From positions 21,813,921 to 21,877,920 of the forward strand of contig OZ023213.1 of the NCBI GenBank assembly GCA_963995525.1: 64,000 nt of DNA. Direction: 5' to 3'. Position 1 is the stretch's first letter, and each line of letters starts with the position of its first letter. Positions 53,552 through 64,000 of the stretch are shown here, piece by piece. This DNA comes from Escarpia spicata. Its lineage: Eukaryota; Annelida; Polychaeta; Sabellida; Siboglinidae. The translations under genes and the position numbers were made by a program. The notes under the pieces are model-generated. The model worked only from the letters and a program-made list of their open reading frames with translations, was not told where the DNA came from and made no database searches.

Positions 53552-54299
53552 TTCAAGGATTGTATATACAAGGCCAGAGAAGCATTCTTTAAAAACGAAG
53601 CCTCAGTAGCAATCAGATACGGAAATATTGATAGAGGCAGACGGAACCGCTCACGTCTCTTACTTGACCGAAGGTAGATTTTTATCAGCTTGAGTTTGAA
53701 GAAATTCCTCACACACGACGTACACACGTACGTGGGCCTACGCACACGATGAGCCATGTCCAGGTTATCGTCAGCAACACGAGCATGTGCGGAAACGATG
53801 TCTCGCGTCTACGTTTTACTGTCCATTGCGTTAGGTCGAGCGTAGTCCATCTGGCCACTGTCTCTCCCGTTTGACTTTGGTAACTGTGTACGTGACGTCA
53901 CACATGACGGACCTCGCCCTTCAGCCGGTCGATTGGGGAATCGATGGTCAGGTCGAGTCGAACAGGCGCTCCATATAAGTAAAAAACCGAATTTGTCATT
54001 CACCTCGACTAACTGACGCGTTTTACCTGTCATCTCCCCGCGTAGTCGATCGAGGATGTAAAACACCCACATGACAGAATAGCGGCATAAGAGCGCTAGG
54101 TAGCCGACTCGTGGTCACGACACTGCCACGTCATAGGCGTGGAACGGGAGGGGGAGCAGGGGGCAGCTGCCCCTGAAATATCGCTCGGGGCAGACATATG
54201 GTTCTACCCCCCAGTGAATGTGAGCGTGAATGTTTGTGTTTGTGGCGAACGTCAATGACAGGTGGAAATTGAGGTTTTATGAGAGAATTAAGGTGTATT
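53552..54299. other. Non-coding; palindromic CAGGGGGCAGCTGCCCCTG
   Basis: CpG-richer sequence 53700-54130 without a supported gene. At 54155-54176 GGAGCAGGGGGCAGCTGCCCCT begins a segment with GGGCAGACATATGGTTCTAC, a word that recurs as GGGCAGACATATGGTTTTCTG at 55128. This suggests an element split by the LINE at 54300-55096. Confidence 0.4.
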
Positions 54300-55096
54300 T
54301 CTTCCTATCTACATTATGAAAATTATTTTCTCAACACATTTGCAGTATTGTACTCTATTGTGGGCAAATACGTATAGCACAAACTTAAGTAAATTAAAAA
54401 TACTACAAAATAAAGCTATACGGATGATCACACCATCACATCATATTGCACTCTCAGGTCCACTATTCTCTAAGTTAAAAATATTATAATTGGAAGATCT
54501 GTACAGACATCAGTTAGGTATCTTTATGCATAAAGCAATGAATAAACTCCCAGATAGCATGTATTCAATGCGTTTACGAACTGATAACATTCATGACCAT
54601 AACGTAGGAAACAACAGTGCATATTACATCCAACAAATAAGAACAAACACTAGGAAATTTACAATAAATTATTCAGGACCAATTTTCTGGAATGCCCTAC
54701 CTCATGTTCTGTAGCAACTTGTATCCATAAATCAGTTTTAAAAGAAACTAAAAGAGCTATTACTGTCTAAATATCTTTGAACTATCTTCTTTTTTTTATA
54801 TTCAACTGATAATCTACCATAATATGTAACTTTATTTCTTTAGCAGACAACAAACACCTATTCATGTATATACCATTCACCTTGTTCCAGTTGAATGTAC
54901 TGGTTAATGTTACGTTGTAATTTATGGTATAATGAACCTGACTGATATAATGGTTATTGTCCAGGTGGTCCTCGACATAAACCTATTGGGGTTTCCAGAG
55001 GATATCCTCAGTTGCAGTATTGCTTTTTGTAATCCATTATAAATATATTCAGAAATGTGTTTTGTGACCGAAATAAAGTTCTATTCTATTCTATTT
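54300..55096 (+). pseudogene. 5'-truncated LINE, C-terminal RT region and 3' UTR
   Basis: The plus strand has KLKILQNKAIRMIT (about 54390-54430), then LEDLYRHQLGIFMHKAMNKL and RTNTRKFTINYSGPIFWNAL (54490-54714), the end of a Jockey/CR1-group polymerase protein. The 3' UTR ends with AATAAAGTTCTATTCTATTCTATT, a pentanucleotide tail. One in-frame stop lies before LEDLY. It is a third LINE lineage, distinct from families 1 and 2. The flanking sequences GGCGAACGTCAATGA.. and GGCGACAGTGAAAGG.. are loosely similar. Confidence 0.75.
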
Positions 55097-56052
<956 letters not shown>

Positions 56053-56394
56053 GAGAAAAACGAACTGATTGTTGCGTCGCCAAAAAATCAGTTATCCTAT
56101 ATCAACCGAAAGACTCGACTGCCAGAGTGAGCCGGGCGTTGTACCACTGGGAATTTCCAGACAACAACTCTCGTACTCGACAAGCTAAGCCACGTTCTGG
56201 ACTGGCCTCCAGCATCAGTCTTCAGGTGATTACAGTATTGTCACAATCAGAATCACAGTTCAAAGCTTCTGATAAAGTAACGGAAATGTGTAATCGCGTG
56301 GTTCCTAACATTGTCAAATCGGATGCGAGTGTTATATGTATGATACAGCGCACGTGAAAATATTTCGTTCGGGAATAGTGGCGGATTGCTCTTT

Positions 56395-56410
56395 AGATCA
56401 CCATCATCAC

Positions 56411-56445
<35 letters not shown>

Positions 56446-56712
56446 CCATCATCATCACCATCATCATCGTCATCACCATCATCATAACCATCATCATCAT
56501 CATTATCATCATCACCATCATCATCATCGTAATCATCATCATCATCATCATTATCACCATCACCATCATCATCATCACCATCATCACCATCATCATCATA
56601 ATCACCATCACCATCATCATCATCATCGTCGTCGTCATCATCATCATCGTCATCATCATCATCGTCGTCATCATCATCATCGTCATCATCGTCATCATCG
56701 TCATCATCATAT
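56395..56712. repeat. (CAT)n-type trinucleotide repeat, about 105 units
   Basis: CAT/CAC/CGT triplets in phase for about 320 bp. One strand reads His (plus), the other Asp (minus); both frames are open for more than 100 codons by composition. No acidic or histidine-rich protein gene is otherwise supported. Confidence 0.95.
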
Positions 56713-56814
56713 CTGTGTACTGTTTCACTGCGAGTAATTTCAACAACTTCGTGACTTTGTTCTAGTCCTGTCATCGTCACCATCATCTATACCGATGTAT
56801 CTTCAATACGTTCC

Positions 56815-58316
56815 TTCCCACTGTCTACTTCCCCTCCTCCTCTTCCCTCGTCATCACTGTCTACTAACCCTCCTCCTCTGCCCTCGTCCCCACTGTCTAC
56901 TAACCCCCTCCTCTGCCCTCGTCCCCACTGTCTACTAACCCCTTCCTCTGCCCTCGTCATCACTGTCAACTAACCGCCGTCTTCTGCCCTAGTCATCACT
57001 GTCAGCTAACCCCCCTCCTCTGCCCTCGTCTTCACTGTCAACTAACCGCCGTCCTCTGCCATCGTCATCACTGTCAACTAACCGCCGTCCTCTGCCATCG
57101 TCATCACTGTCAGCTAACCCCCCTCCTCTGCCCTCGTCATCACTGTCAGCTAACTCCCCTCCTCTGCCCTCGTCATCACTGTCAACTAACCGCCCTCCTC
57201 TGCCCTCGTCATCACTGTCAGCTAACCGCCCTCCTCTGCCCTCGTCATCACTGTCAGCTAACTCCCCTCCTCTGCCCTCGTCATCACTGTCAACTAACCG
57301 CCCTCCTCTGCCCTCGTCCTCACTGTCAGCTAACTCCCCTCCTCTGCCCTCGTCATCACTGTCAACTAACCGCCCTCCTCTGCCCTCGTCGTCACTGTCA
57401 GCTAACTCCCCTCCTCTGCCCTCGTCATCACTGTCAACTAACCGCCCTTCTCTGCCCTCGTCGTCACTGTCAACTAACCGCCGTCCTCTGCCCTCGTCAT
57501 CACTGTCAACTAACCGCCCTCCTCTGCCCTCGTCATCACTGTCAACTAACCGCCCTCCTCTGCCCTCGTCATCACTGTCAACTAACCGCCCTCCTCTGCC
57601 CTCGTCATCACTGTCAACTAACCGCCCTCCTCTGCCCTCGTCATCACTGTCAACTAACCGCCCTCCTCTGCCCTCGTCATCACTGTCAACTAACCCCCCT
57701 CCTCTGCCCTCGTCATCACTGTCAGCTAACCGCCCTCCTCTGCCCTCGTCATCACTGTCAACTAACCGCCCTCCTCTGCCCTCGTCATCACTGTCAGCTA
57801 ACCGCCCTCCTCTGCCCTCGTCATCACTGTCAGCTAACCGCCCTCCTCTGCCCTCGTCATAACTCTCAACTAACCGCCGTCCTCTGCCGTCGTCATCACT
57901 GTCAGCTAACCGCCATCCTCTGCCCTCGTCATCACTGTCAGCTAACCGCCCTCCTCTGCCCTCGTCATCACTGTCAACTAACCCCCCTCCTCTGCCTTCG
58001 TCATCACTGTCAACTAACCCCCATCCTCTGCCCTCGTCATCACTGTCAACTAACCGCCCTCCTCTGCCCTCGTCATCACTGTCAACTAACCGCCCTCCTC
58101 TGTCCTCGTCATCACTGTCAACTAACCCCCTCCTCTGTCCTCGTCATCACTGTCAACTAACCGCCCTCCTCTGCCCTCGTCATCACTGTCAACTAACCGC
58201 CCTCCTCTGCCCTCGTCATCACTGTCAACTAACCGCCCTCCTCTGCCCTCGTCATCACTGTCAACTAACCGCCCTCCTCTGCCCTCGTCATCACTGTCAG
58301 CTAACCCCCTCCTCTG
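56815..58316. repeat. 36-bp minisatellite, about 42 units
   Basis: The unit TCATCACTGTCAACTAACCGCCCTCCTCTGCCCTCG repeats directly, with alternating variants CAACTAAC/CAGCTAAC and CCGCC/CCCCC/CTCCC. Read on the minus strand it encodes a 12-residue period, RLVDSDDEGRGG. A few 34- or 35-bp units near 56900, 58125 and 58305 break the frame, so a single long protein is not maintained. Confidence 0.95.
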
Positions 58317-58737
58317 CGGTGACGCTCCAGTCGTATTTCGTTTTCCGTTCTGATGCATTGAAAACGAAAAACAGTTTGTTTTATCGTTCTATTGTTTTTC
58401 TAACATGCATTAGAATTATCGCGAACAGCAGATTGTATTCGTTTTTCATTTCTCGTACTTCAAATATGAAAACGACAAACGAACATTGTTTGCTTTTGGT
58501 TAGGGTCATGACCTAGCCCGGTCCGCACCTAACAGTTAGAGACGAGACAGCCCCGCAACAGTATAATTCATGCCCGACCCGACCAGGAAGCTTAATTTTA
58601 AGGCCCGGGCCCGGCCCGATAATAATGTAATTAAAAAGTATTCATAACAAATATGACGGGCGAAATGGACGAACTGGGCTAAGTTCAAAAAATCAAAAAA
58701 ATCAACGAAATCGACTAAATCCACATGAAATTTCTAT
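58317..58737. other. Non-coding; GCCCGGGCCCGGCCCGA-rich patch
   Basis: At 58515-58625 words such as GCCCGACCCGACC and GGCCCGGGCCCGGCCCGATAATAATGTAA stand out from AT-rich flanks and read into the inverted version of the motif cluster at 58738-58890. Probably the end of a dispersed repeat. Confidence 0.4.
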
Positions 58738-58890
58738 GTTATTACATTATCGGGCCGGGGCACTTTATTACATTATCAGTCAAACATTATTACAGTATCG
58801 GACAGGAGGTTTATTACATTATCGGTTGATTTTATCACAGTATCGGGCACTTGTTACATTATCAGTCGATTATTACAGTATCGGTTGTAA
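58738..58890. repeat. Cluster of seven TTACATTATCGG motifs
   Basis: TTACATTATC or TTACAGTATC followed by GG/AG starts at 58742, 58768, 58790, 58814, 58835, 58854 and 58873 (spacings 26 to 19). An inverse copy (CCCGATAATAATGTAA) lies at 58616. Spacing varies while the 12-mer stays conserved, unlike a simple tandem repeat. Confidence 0.65.
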
Positions 58891-60249
58891 CGGATAGTTG
58901 TCGTTCTCCGCACAGTTTATTTTTAACGGCGGCAGGTTTTTGTTGAAACTTCCGCTGCTTCGTGCACGTTGCTAATCACATTTTGTCTTCCCCGAAGCAA
59001 CATACTCAACGTGTTCAAATGTCAAACAATAGTGTCAGAACGCAAAGGTAAACTCGAAACTCCAATTTCACGGAGAGAACTCACAAAAGTAGTAATAATA
59101 TAACACGCCAACATGCGTGTTGCATGATAGAACGTGACCATTTTCTGTCCTCGTCAATTTCGCATTCTTAGCGCGGGTCTCGCGGGCCAGCTGGAACCTG
59201 TGCGCTCGCGGGCCAAAGTTGGCCAGCAGGTCAGCGTTTGCAGAACGCTAGCATAGTGGTAGAAAGACAAGGATTTTACTTTGAACACATCGTGTAAAAT
59301 GTAAAGGGTTAATTGATCAAAACGTGAACAACTAGATGACAAACACTGAAGCTTTAGCTAACGATCATGCAAAACAGGCAACTGTTGCCTAGTGTACTTT
59401 TTCCTGCAAGATGAAATGCTGTACATGTTTCGAGACACCCTGTATATAAAGGGTACTACACGTTTACAGATAATTATCTCACAATTGATTAAATGTCATC
59501 CGTCGTTCGTGTTTTATATTTTAAAAAACTGACAATTAAAATAAACGTCAAGAAAAAATAATTTGAAATGTAGGACTACATAATTGCTAGAACGTCGTCT
59601 GCCTAGATAACGTCAAATTATTGTTTGGATGCTATGACTGCCGCTAAACTGATACCCATTATGGCCAGCTCTACAATCAATGTCAAGAATGTATATAATC
59701 ATCGCTAATAGTACTATTGCATGGCATTGCTACAGTCGTAGCGATCGCCAAAGTAAAGTCTATTCATTGTGACGGATTCGCACTTTAATATCGGCCGATC
59801 GTTAATAACGTCACGTAAGGAGCTAAACATGGCTACGCCAGAATAACGAAGCAGCTTGTTCAATGTCCAGGCCTTCAGAATAATATTTGTGTTTCCGGTT
59901 ATAGCAGACCGATCTTTTTAATGTGGCCGTCACTAAAAGTTCTTAAGAGATGACAAAGAAAATAACCTATTTATTTGCCACCTTGTATAATGATAGGCCT
60001 ATGTAAATCCAAGCAAACGAAACAACATATTTTTATAGACGGCGACCCAACTTCTAGCAATCAAAATACCAGAAATATGCTGTCCTCATATTGGTCTGGG
60101 GAAGTGTAGATATTACGTTTCGCGACAACAAAATACCAAATATAACTCTAATGCCATATTCCCACAATGATCCCATGCTACAATTGTGTTCTTAAAGTAA
60201 AGTAATTGTCCTGCCGCTAAAACATTGATTTTTGGTATAAGTTATGTTC
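58891..60249. other. Non-coding stretch, nothing recognised
   Basis: No supported gene or element. CpG-richer stretch 59150-59240 (GCGGGTCTCGCGGGCCAGC, GCTCGCGGGCCAAAG) contains a short direct repeat of GCGGGCCA. Confidence 0.4.
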
Positions 60250-60540
60250 TTATACAGCGTAGTATCCAGTCTGCATGATTGCTTTGACAGACATTCAATC
60301 GAACACCATCTCGTATTCTTTGGGAAGCATTCAGATACGCGCTGCAATTAGTGCTCGAAAACCATTCGTACACAAACATCCACCACTGTGTATAGCCACG
60401 TATCCATCCATTGAGCTGGGTGAACTGGAGCAACGTGGAGGGAACGAACTTACCCAATGTTCGAAACGGCAGCAAATTGGTCCGAACCCGGAATCTCTCG
60501 ATTGAGAGTCCGATGCTCTAGCCACAGCGCCACCTACCTG
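60250..60540 (-). repeat. tRNA-derived SINE, best-preserved copy
   Basis: Minus-strand head at about 60540-60455: GGTAGGTGGCGCTGTGGCTAG (box A TGGCGCTGTGG), then ATCGGACTCTCAATCGAGAG and GGGTTCGGACC (box B). The body contains TTGCTCCAGTTCACCCAGC, a segment shared with the copy at 1200-1372 and reminiscent of conserved central domains of animal SINEs. The 3' end is not sharply defined. Confidence 0.75.
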
Positions 60541-61027
60541 TCGTAACAGTTGAGAGCACGGAACAGGAAACACAAATCTTATTCTGAATGGCCTAAACAG
60601 AACTGTCCGCGAGTCGTTTATCGCTTCCATCAGTCGACGTCGCTGAAGCGTGTCTAATCCGCTGCTATAGACTCATGTAAACATACATTTAACTTGCAGT
60701 ACATAACCAGCACGTCTGTCCAGAGGTGGAATTTTCCAACAGAGCTTACCCAGGAAGCCAAGTTTTAAGACGGAGTTCGCTTGAAGAAGATCCGGATCTA
60801 GGTTAGTGACAGCTACGTGATTAGGGGAACGAGATTTTACGTTGTGATCTTGCAATAAATGATGCAATATGTAGACTAAATTATATGTAGACTTTTGGCA
60901 TGGTGTTTATATTACACGTAGAGGTTTCGTCTGATCCTCGGCCGCCATTGCTTAAAATGTTTTAGAGCTGAACCATGACACAGACTATGTTAATTAATAC
61001 AGACTATGTTAATTAATAACCATGCGT
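60541..61027. other. Non-coding stretch
   Basis: Contains a 20-bp direct repeat, CAGACTATGTTAATTAATA, at 60981 and 61000. Otherwise nothing recognised. Confidence 0.4.
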
Positions 61028-61313
61028 CAGTGCTGGATTTGGGCAGGGCAGGCGGGGCAGTTGCCAAGGGCCCCCACGATAGAATTGTTACGGGGGCCTC
61101 CATAAAATGCTTTTTGGATCATTTCTTTGGAGTCGAAACGTTCTTAAACGTAATTTGAATGCTTCAATATATTGCAAATTGGTGTTCTAAATGGGCAAAA
61201 GTATTTTGCTGTGAAGTCCCTAGTGTAGAAGATAGGATTGAGTGAGTACTATTCTCATACGAGGCCCAGCCAATCACTGCCCAAGGACCCACCCAGTCCT
61301 AAATCTGGTTATG
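61028..61313. mobile_element. hAT-type MITE, 286 bp
   Basis: The left end CAGTGCTGGATTTGGGC pairs with the inverse of the right end (CATAACCAGATTTAGGAC). Flanking octamers CCATGCGT (61020-61027) and TCATGCAT (61314-61321) form an 8-bp target duplication differing by two transitions. There is no coding content. 8-bp duplications and CA-starting ends fit hAT. Confidence 0.75.
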
Positions 61314-62181
61314 TCATGCATCGGGCCGCGCAAACGGAAATGTTGACATAGATGGGCTACCTTACGCCGGCAAAGAACAGTCACAACATCCACCCGTTCA
61401 AAACACTACGGTGTGTTTTGAACCTAGGATTTGAACCCAAGTCGGGTTAAAACAAATTACACTACATAGATGTATAGTTGAAACTTTAGACCAGAATAAT
61501 TTTGTGTAGGATTAAAACGAATAATCAAGCGAGCAGTTTCCAACATGGCACAGGTTGTACTTGCAAATAAGATTGAAAACACTCCGGAGTGTCTTAAGTT
61601 AGGTTCATAACAATATCTGCTTAGTGTAGTGGATAGGTGGGGAAAACATTGTCATGACTTATGTGATACAATAATCGCATTTTGCACACCGATTTCCATG
61701 CGTACAATGCGTATAAACAAAGGTGTTAATTAGCTGTAAAACCGTTGCATATTGTTTGTGTAAGGGAAATGGCCGCCACCTTACAATGACCACAATTCAT
61801 TTTTGCGAGTACCATAAAGTATAATATTACACAGACTTATGCCATCAACAGTTTATTTAGCCGCATTATCCGCTTTATTAACAACAGTATCGATGATCAG
61901 GGGTAACTATGACCTAACATGCTAAAGGTGTGTTTGATCTTTGAGGAAGCAACGTGTTGATTTAAATATCAGTATCAATGGCTTACTAATTAAAACTGTG
62001 ATTTAAAGTATGTGCTTCCCATGCAACATTATTGGTTCTGTTTTCAATTTGTCAGGTTATAACACATTTTCTCCACAGCCACACAGGGCAGTGTGCAGGT
62101 GGTACTTGCAATGTTTACCACCCTTCCAGCTGCTACATCGCAAACATTTTCTACAATCTAATGTAACTTCTGGAAAAGATA
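61314..62181. other. Non-coding stretch, nothing recognised
   Basis: Short chance frames; a palindrome-like CACTACGGTGTGTTTTGAACC / GGATTTGAACCC tRNA-like word pair at 61405-61440 hints at a decayed SINE but is too diverged to call. Confidence 0.35.
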
Positions 62182-62490
62182 CAGGGCGGATCCAGAGAGG
62201 GTAGTCAAAACCCCTAATTGCACCCCTCGAGGCTCGCCAAAAACATCTATTTGACCCGGAACGAAATTAACATTAGGTGAGCTAAGCAAGAGCTTCAGCA
62301 CGACTCCGCCGTCGGATTATTACATCGGAAGACGGGAGGGGTGCTGTTGAAATTTTTTTCCGCGGGGACGTTAAACAAAATTTTAGAAGCTCCCTCAAAC
62401 CCTCTAGTTTCACAAACTCTACCCCTGTTTCGCCAAAACGGGGGCACAATCTGGGGGATGCCAAGGCCCCCTGGATGATGGATCCGCCTG
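62182..62490. mobile_element. MITE with CAGGGCGGATCCA ends
   Basis: The left end CAGGGCGGATCCAGAG is inverted at the right as GATGGATCCGCCTG. Internal sequence includes AACCCCTAATTGCACCCCTCG and GGGGGCACAATCTGGGGG. The end sequence is common among hAT-derived MITEs, but no clear 8-bp duplication could be matched. Confidence 0.6.
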
Positions 62491-63014
62491 TGATATGAAT
62501 GCACACGTGTGTCCTCACTCTGTCCTCCGGAAGACTCCCTGTGACTTGAGAGTTACCAATGCTGTGTGTACATCATCTCAAAGTAGTGTTCACCTTAACT
62601 AGTTGGCCAGCGCCACTGCATTTGCTTTGCTATTGTGTACAGGGCGGTTCAACAATAACGGCACATGTGTGTCCTCGATTCAGAATGTTCATTTGATTTC
62701 TTCGCAACATTCATAGAATTGCGAATCACGGCATCGGACCTGGCTCTGTCCCAGAACGCCCGTTGTAACTGTGAGGCAATGAAACGATACGCCACATAAG
62801 TACACCTGCCATTTTTGTTAATGTCGGGAGATTCGTCAGCGGTTCAGCACGCTTCCCGTGTCGCAATGTCTCGTCGTGCTGTCTCGGATCTTGACATCGG
62901 AAGATGATCGAGGGAGTAGTTGGAGATTTCTTCAGCATGTCTCAGCACGTCTCCCGTGGTGTCACGCCGTCTCGAAGACGGGGAGGGGGTAGGTGCAGTT
63001 GGAGTTTTTAAATG
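62491..63014. other. Non-coding stretch, nothing recognised
   Basis: Contains repeated CAGCRYGTCTCCCGTG words at 62848-62955 (TTCAGCACGCTTCCCGTGTCG, CTCAGCACGTCTCCCGTGGTG) on the way into the next repeat. Confidence 0.35.
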
Positions 63015-63110
63015 AAAGTCCGGGAGATTTGCCTCTCTCCCGGGAGACCGGGAGATACATCCAAAATCAAAGAGACTCCCGGAAATTCCGGGAGATTTGG
63101 CAGGTATGCA
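63015..63110. repeat. CCGGGAGATTTG repeat
   Basis: GTCCGGGAGATTTGCC, CCCGGGAGACCGGGAG and TTCCGGGAGATTTGGC occur within 95 bp, with inverted CTCCCGGAA. The segment ends in GGCAGGTATGCAT. It is homologous in inverse to 4165-4270. Confidence 0.55.
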
Positions 63111-63752
63111 TTATGTCTAATGTGTCCTGAAAGTGTACATCAATAGATGTAAAGGACATCGGCAATCAGCCAGTCAGTTCCTTTGCTCCAAATCGACCTT
63201 TGGAAACGACTAACAGTTGAACACGTCCGAAATGTGGCTATACGTACCTAAAATAAAATATAACGGTCCAAACCTCTCAACATTTTAATTGTATTATTTT
63301 AACGGGCACGGTGTTGTCCAGATCATCGCGTCTGCTGAACAGAGCGGTCAAGTGTTTACACACATCCACTTCGTCGTCAGACGAATGCCGGTTGTCATGT
63401 AAAAAATAAAGCGTGAATGTCACGTGATGACGTCATCACCGTTGAGCGAGAAGACGCTTACGTCAACAGGCGATGTCCTAACAGCTAAGCATGCGCCAAT
63501 TCCAATTACCTTCAACTAACGATTCACCAATAAAATAAAAGAAAGACAATCGAACGTAAATTAATACAAAAAATTACTATTATTGTCCATCTCAAACTGT
63601 TCGTCTATCCTGTGGGATAACGTTCGCTTTCATACACATAATATATATATATATGCACGCACGCAGACGCATGCGCGCACACCACATACACGCACGCACG
63701 CCCCCCCCCCCTCCCACACACACAATTTCAACCTGAACTGTCACATTCACAG
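63111..63752. other. Intron-like non-coding sequence with low-complexity run
   Basis: 63640-63720 has (TA)n, (CACG)n and C10 stretches. The final 35 bp before 63753 are pyrimidine-rich and end CATTCACAG, a plausible 3' splice site. Confidence 0.45.
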
Positions 63753-64000
63753 CGCACGTGCTCTTCGACGCAGGACCCTTTGACGAAACCATGACCGGAA
63801 CCAACTACGCCGCACGTGCATTGCGCTACCACGGTGTCGCCAACTACTCGCTGGACGCTCGTCTCGTCGATGACGGGGACGAGATCTACCTGCGCGTCTG
63901 GCAGCCTAGCGGGGACGACAGCGACATCGCAGACCGGCTGCGCAAGAACACCTACTCGTGGGGAGCCAAGAACATTCCGCTGCAAGTTCGTATAACCAGC
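63753..64000 (+). CDS. Host-like coding exon, open to the right edge; unnamed domain
   Basis: After acceptor CATTCACAG (ending 63752) a frame of 82 codons runs to the last base. An in-frame TGA at 63734-63736 lies just outside, supporting the boundary. Codons favour G/C in third position (GAC, CTG, CGC, ATC), unlike the AT-rich flanks. Residues include HVLFDAGPFDETMTGTNY, HGVANYSLDARLVDDGDEIY and DRLRKNTYSWGAKNIPLQVR. Alternating hydrophobic strands and acidic loops suggest an extracellular beta-sandwich, but that is inference; I do not recognise the family. The relic at 46400-46670 carries the same motif order. Confidence 0.7.

Noticed and set aside
56253..56786. Poly-Asp, poly-His and Met-rich frames of more than 100 codons
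   Set aside because: They are translations of the (CAT)n repeat on both strands, with no flanking domain or splice framing.

Overview
The window looks like AT-rich nuclear DNA of an invertebrate animal, plausibly a mollusc or another lophotrochozoan. That placement is inferred from the mix of CR1/L2-like LINEs, Mag-like Ty3/gypsy elements, Penelope, Harbinger, Tigger and hAT-type elements and tRNA-headed SINEs; the species cannot be named from sequence alone. There is no operon-like packing, no rRNA or genuine tRNA gene, and almost no host coding sequence. The best host exon is at the right edge (63753-64000, + strand). A relic encoding the same unrecognised domain lies on the minus strand at 46400-46670. 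Weaker exon candidates are at 785-880, 22431-22479 and 32445-32493 (all minus).

Region by region: 1-9.6 kb holds SINE heads, a 61-bp and a 78-bp minisatellite, a Penelope-like relic, a 5'-truncated CR1-like LINE (4.6-6.1 kb), a composite tRNA-like repeat and MITE-like elements. From 11.2 to 21.75 kb I read one minus-strand CR1-like LINE split by nested DNA transposons: a 3.6-kb element with internally repeated inverted arms (13002-16573, itself carrying a TTAA-flanked MITE), a Tigger/pogo element (16890-18309) and a hAT-like element (18835-20969). From 21 to 37 kb a roughly 2-kb segment occurs twice in the same orientation (about 20978-23050 and about 31024-36773). The second copy is interrupted by a 1.26-kb TIR element and a 2.45-kb Harbinger-like element, so the first copy serves as an empty-site reference. 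Between the copies lie a plus-strand Mag-like gypsy (A, 23051-26620), a deleted minus-strand gypsy (B) and a LINE (27120-30264) inserted inside B.

37.6-42.4 kb is a complete-length but mutated minus-strand gypsy element (C) with LTRs, primer-binding site, polypurine tract and an imperfect 5-bp target duplication. 42.4-50.6 kb is mostly non-coding, with more repeats and a hAT-like element with matching ends (46776-48299). 50.6-58.4 kb is dominated by tandem arrays: 24-bp x about 34, (CT)n, (CAT)n and 36-bp x about 42. 58.4-63.7 kb has MITEs and a SINE, and the host exon runs off the right edge.

The elements do not form a pathway. The main value of the window is a stratigraphy of insertions, with target-site duplications and paired empty and filled sites visible. 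Every transposon ORF judged here carries frameshifts, stops or deletions, so none appears autonomous. The least familiar items are the 3.6-kb inverted-arm element with its captured protein domain, the duplicated host-like domain, and the Harbinger-like element with clustered subterminal motifs.
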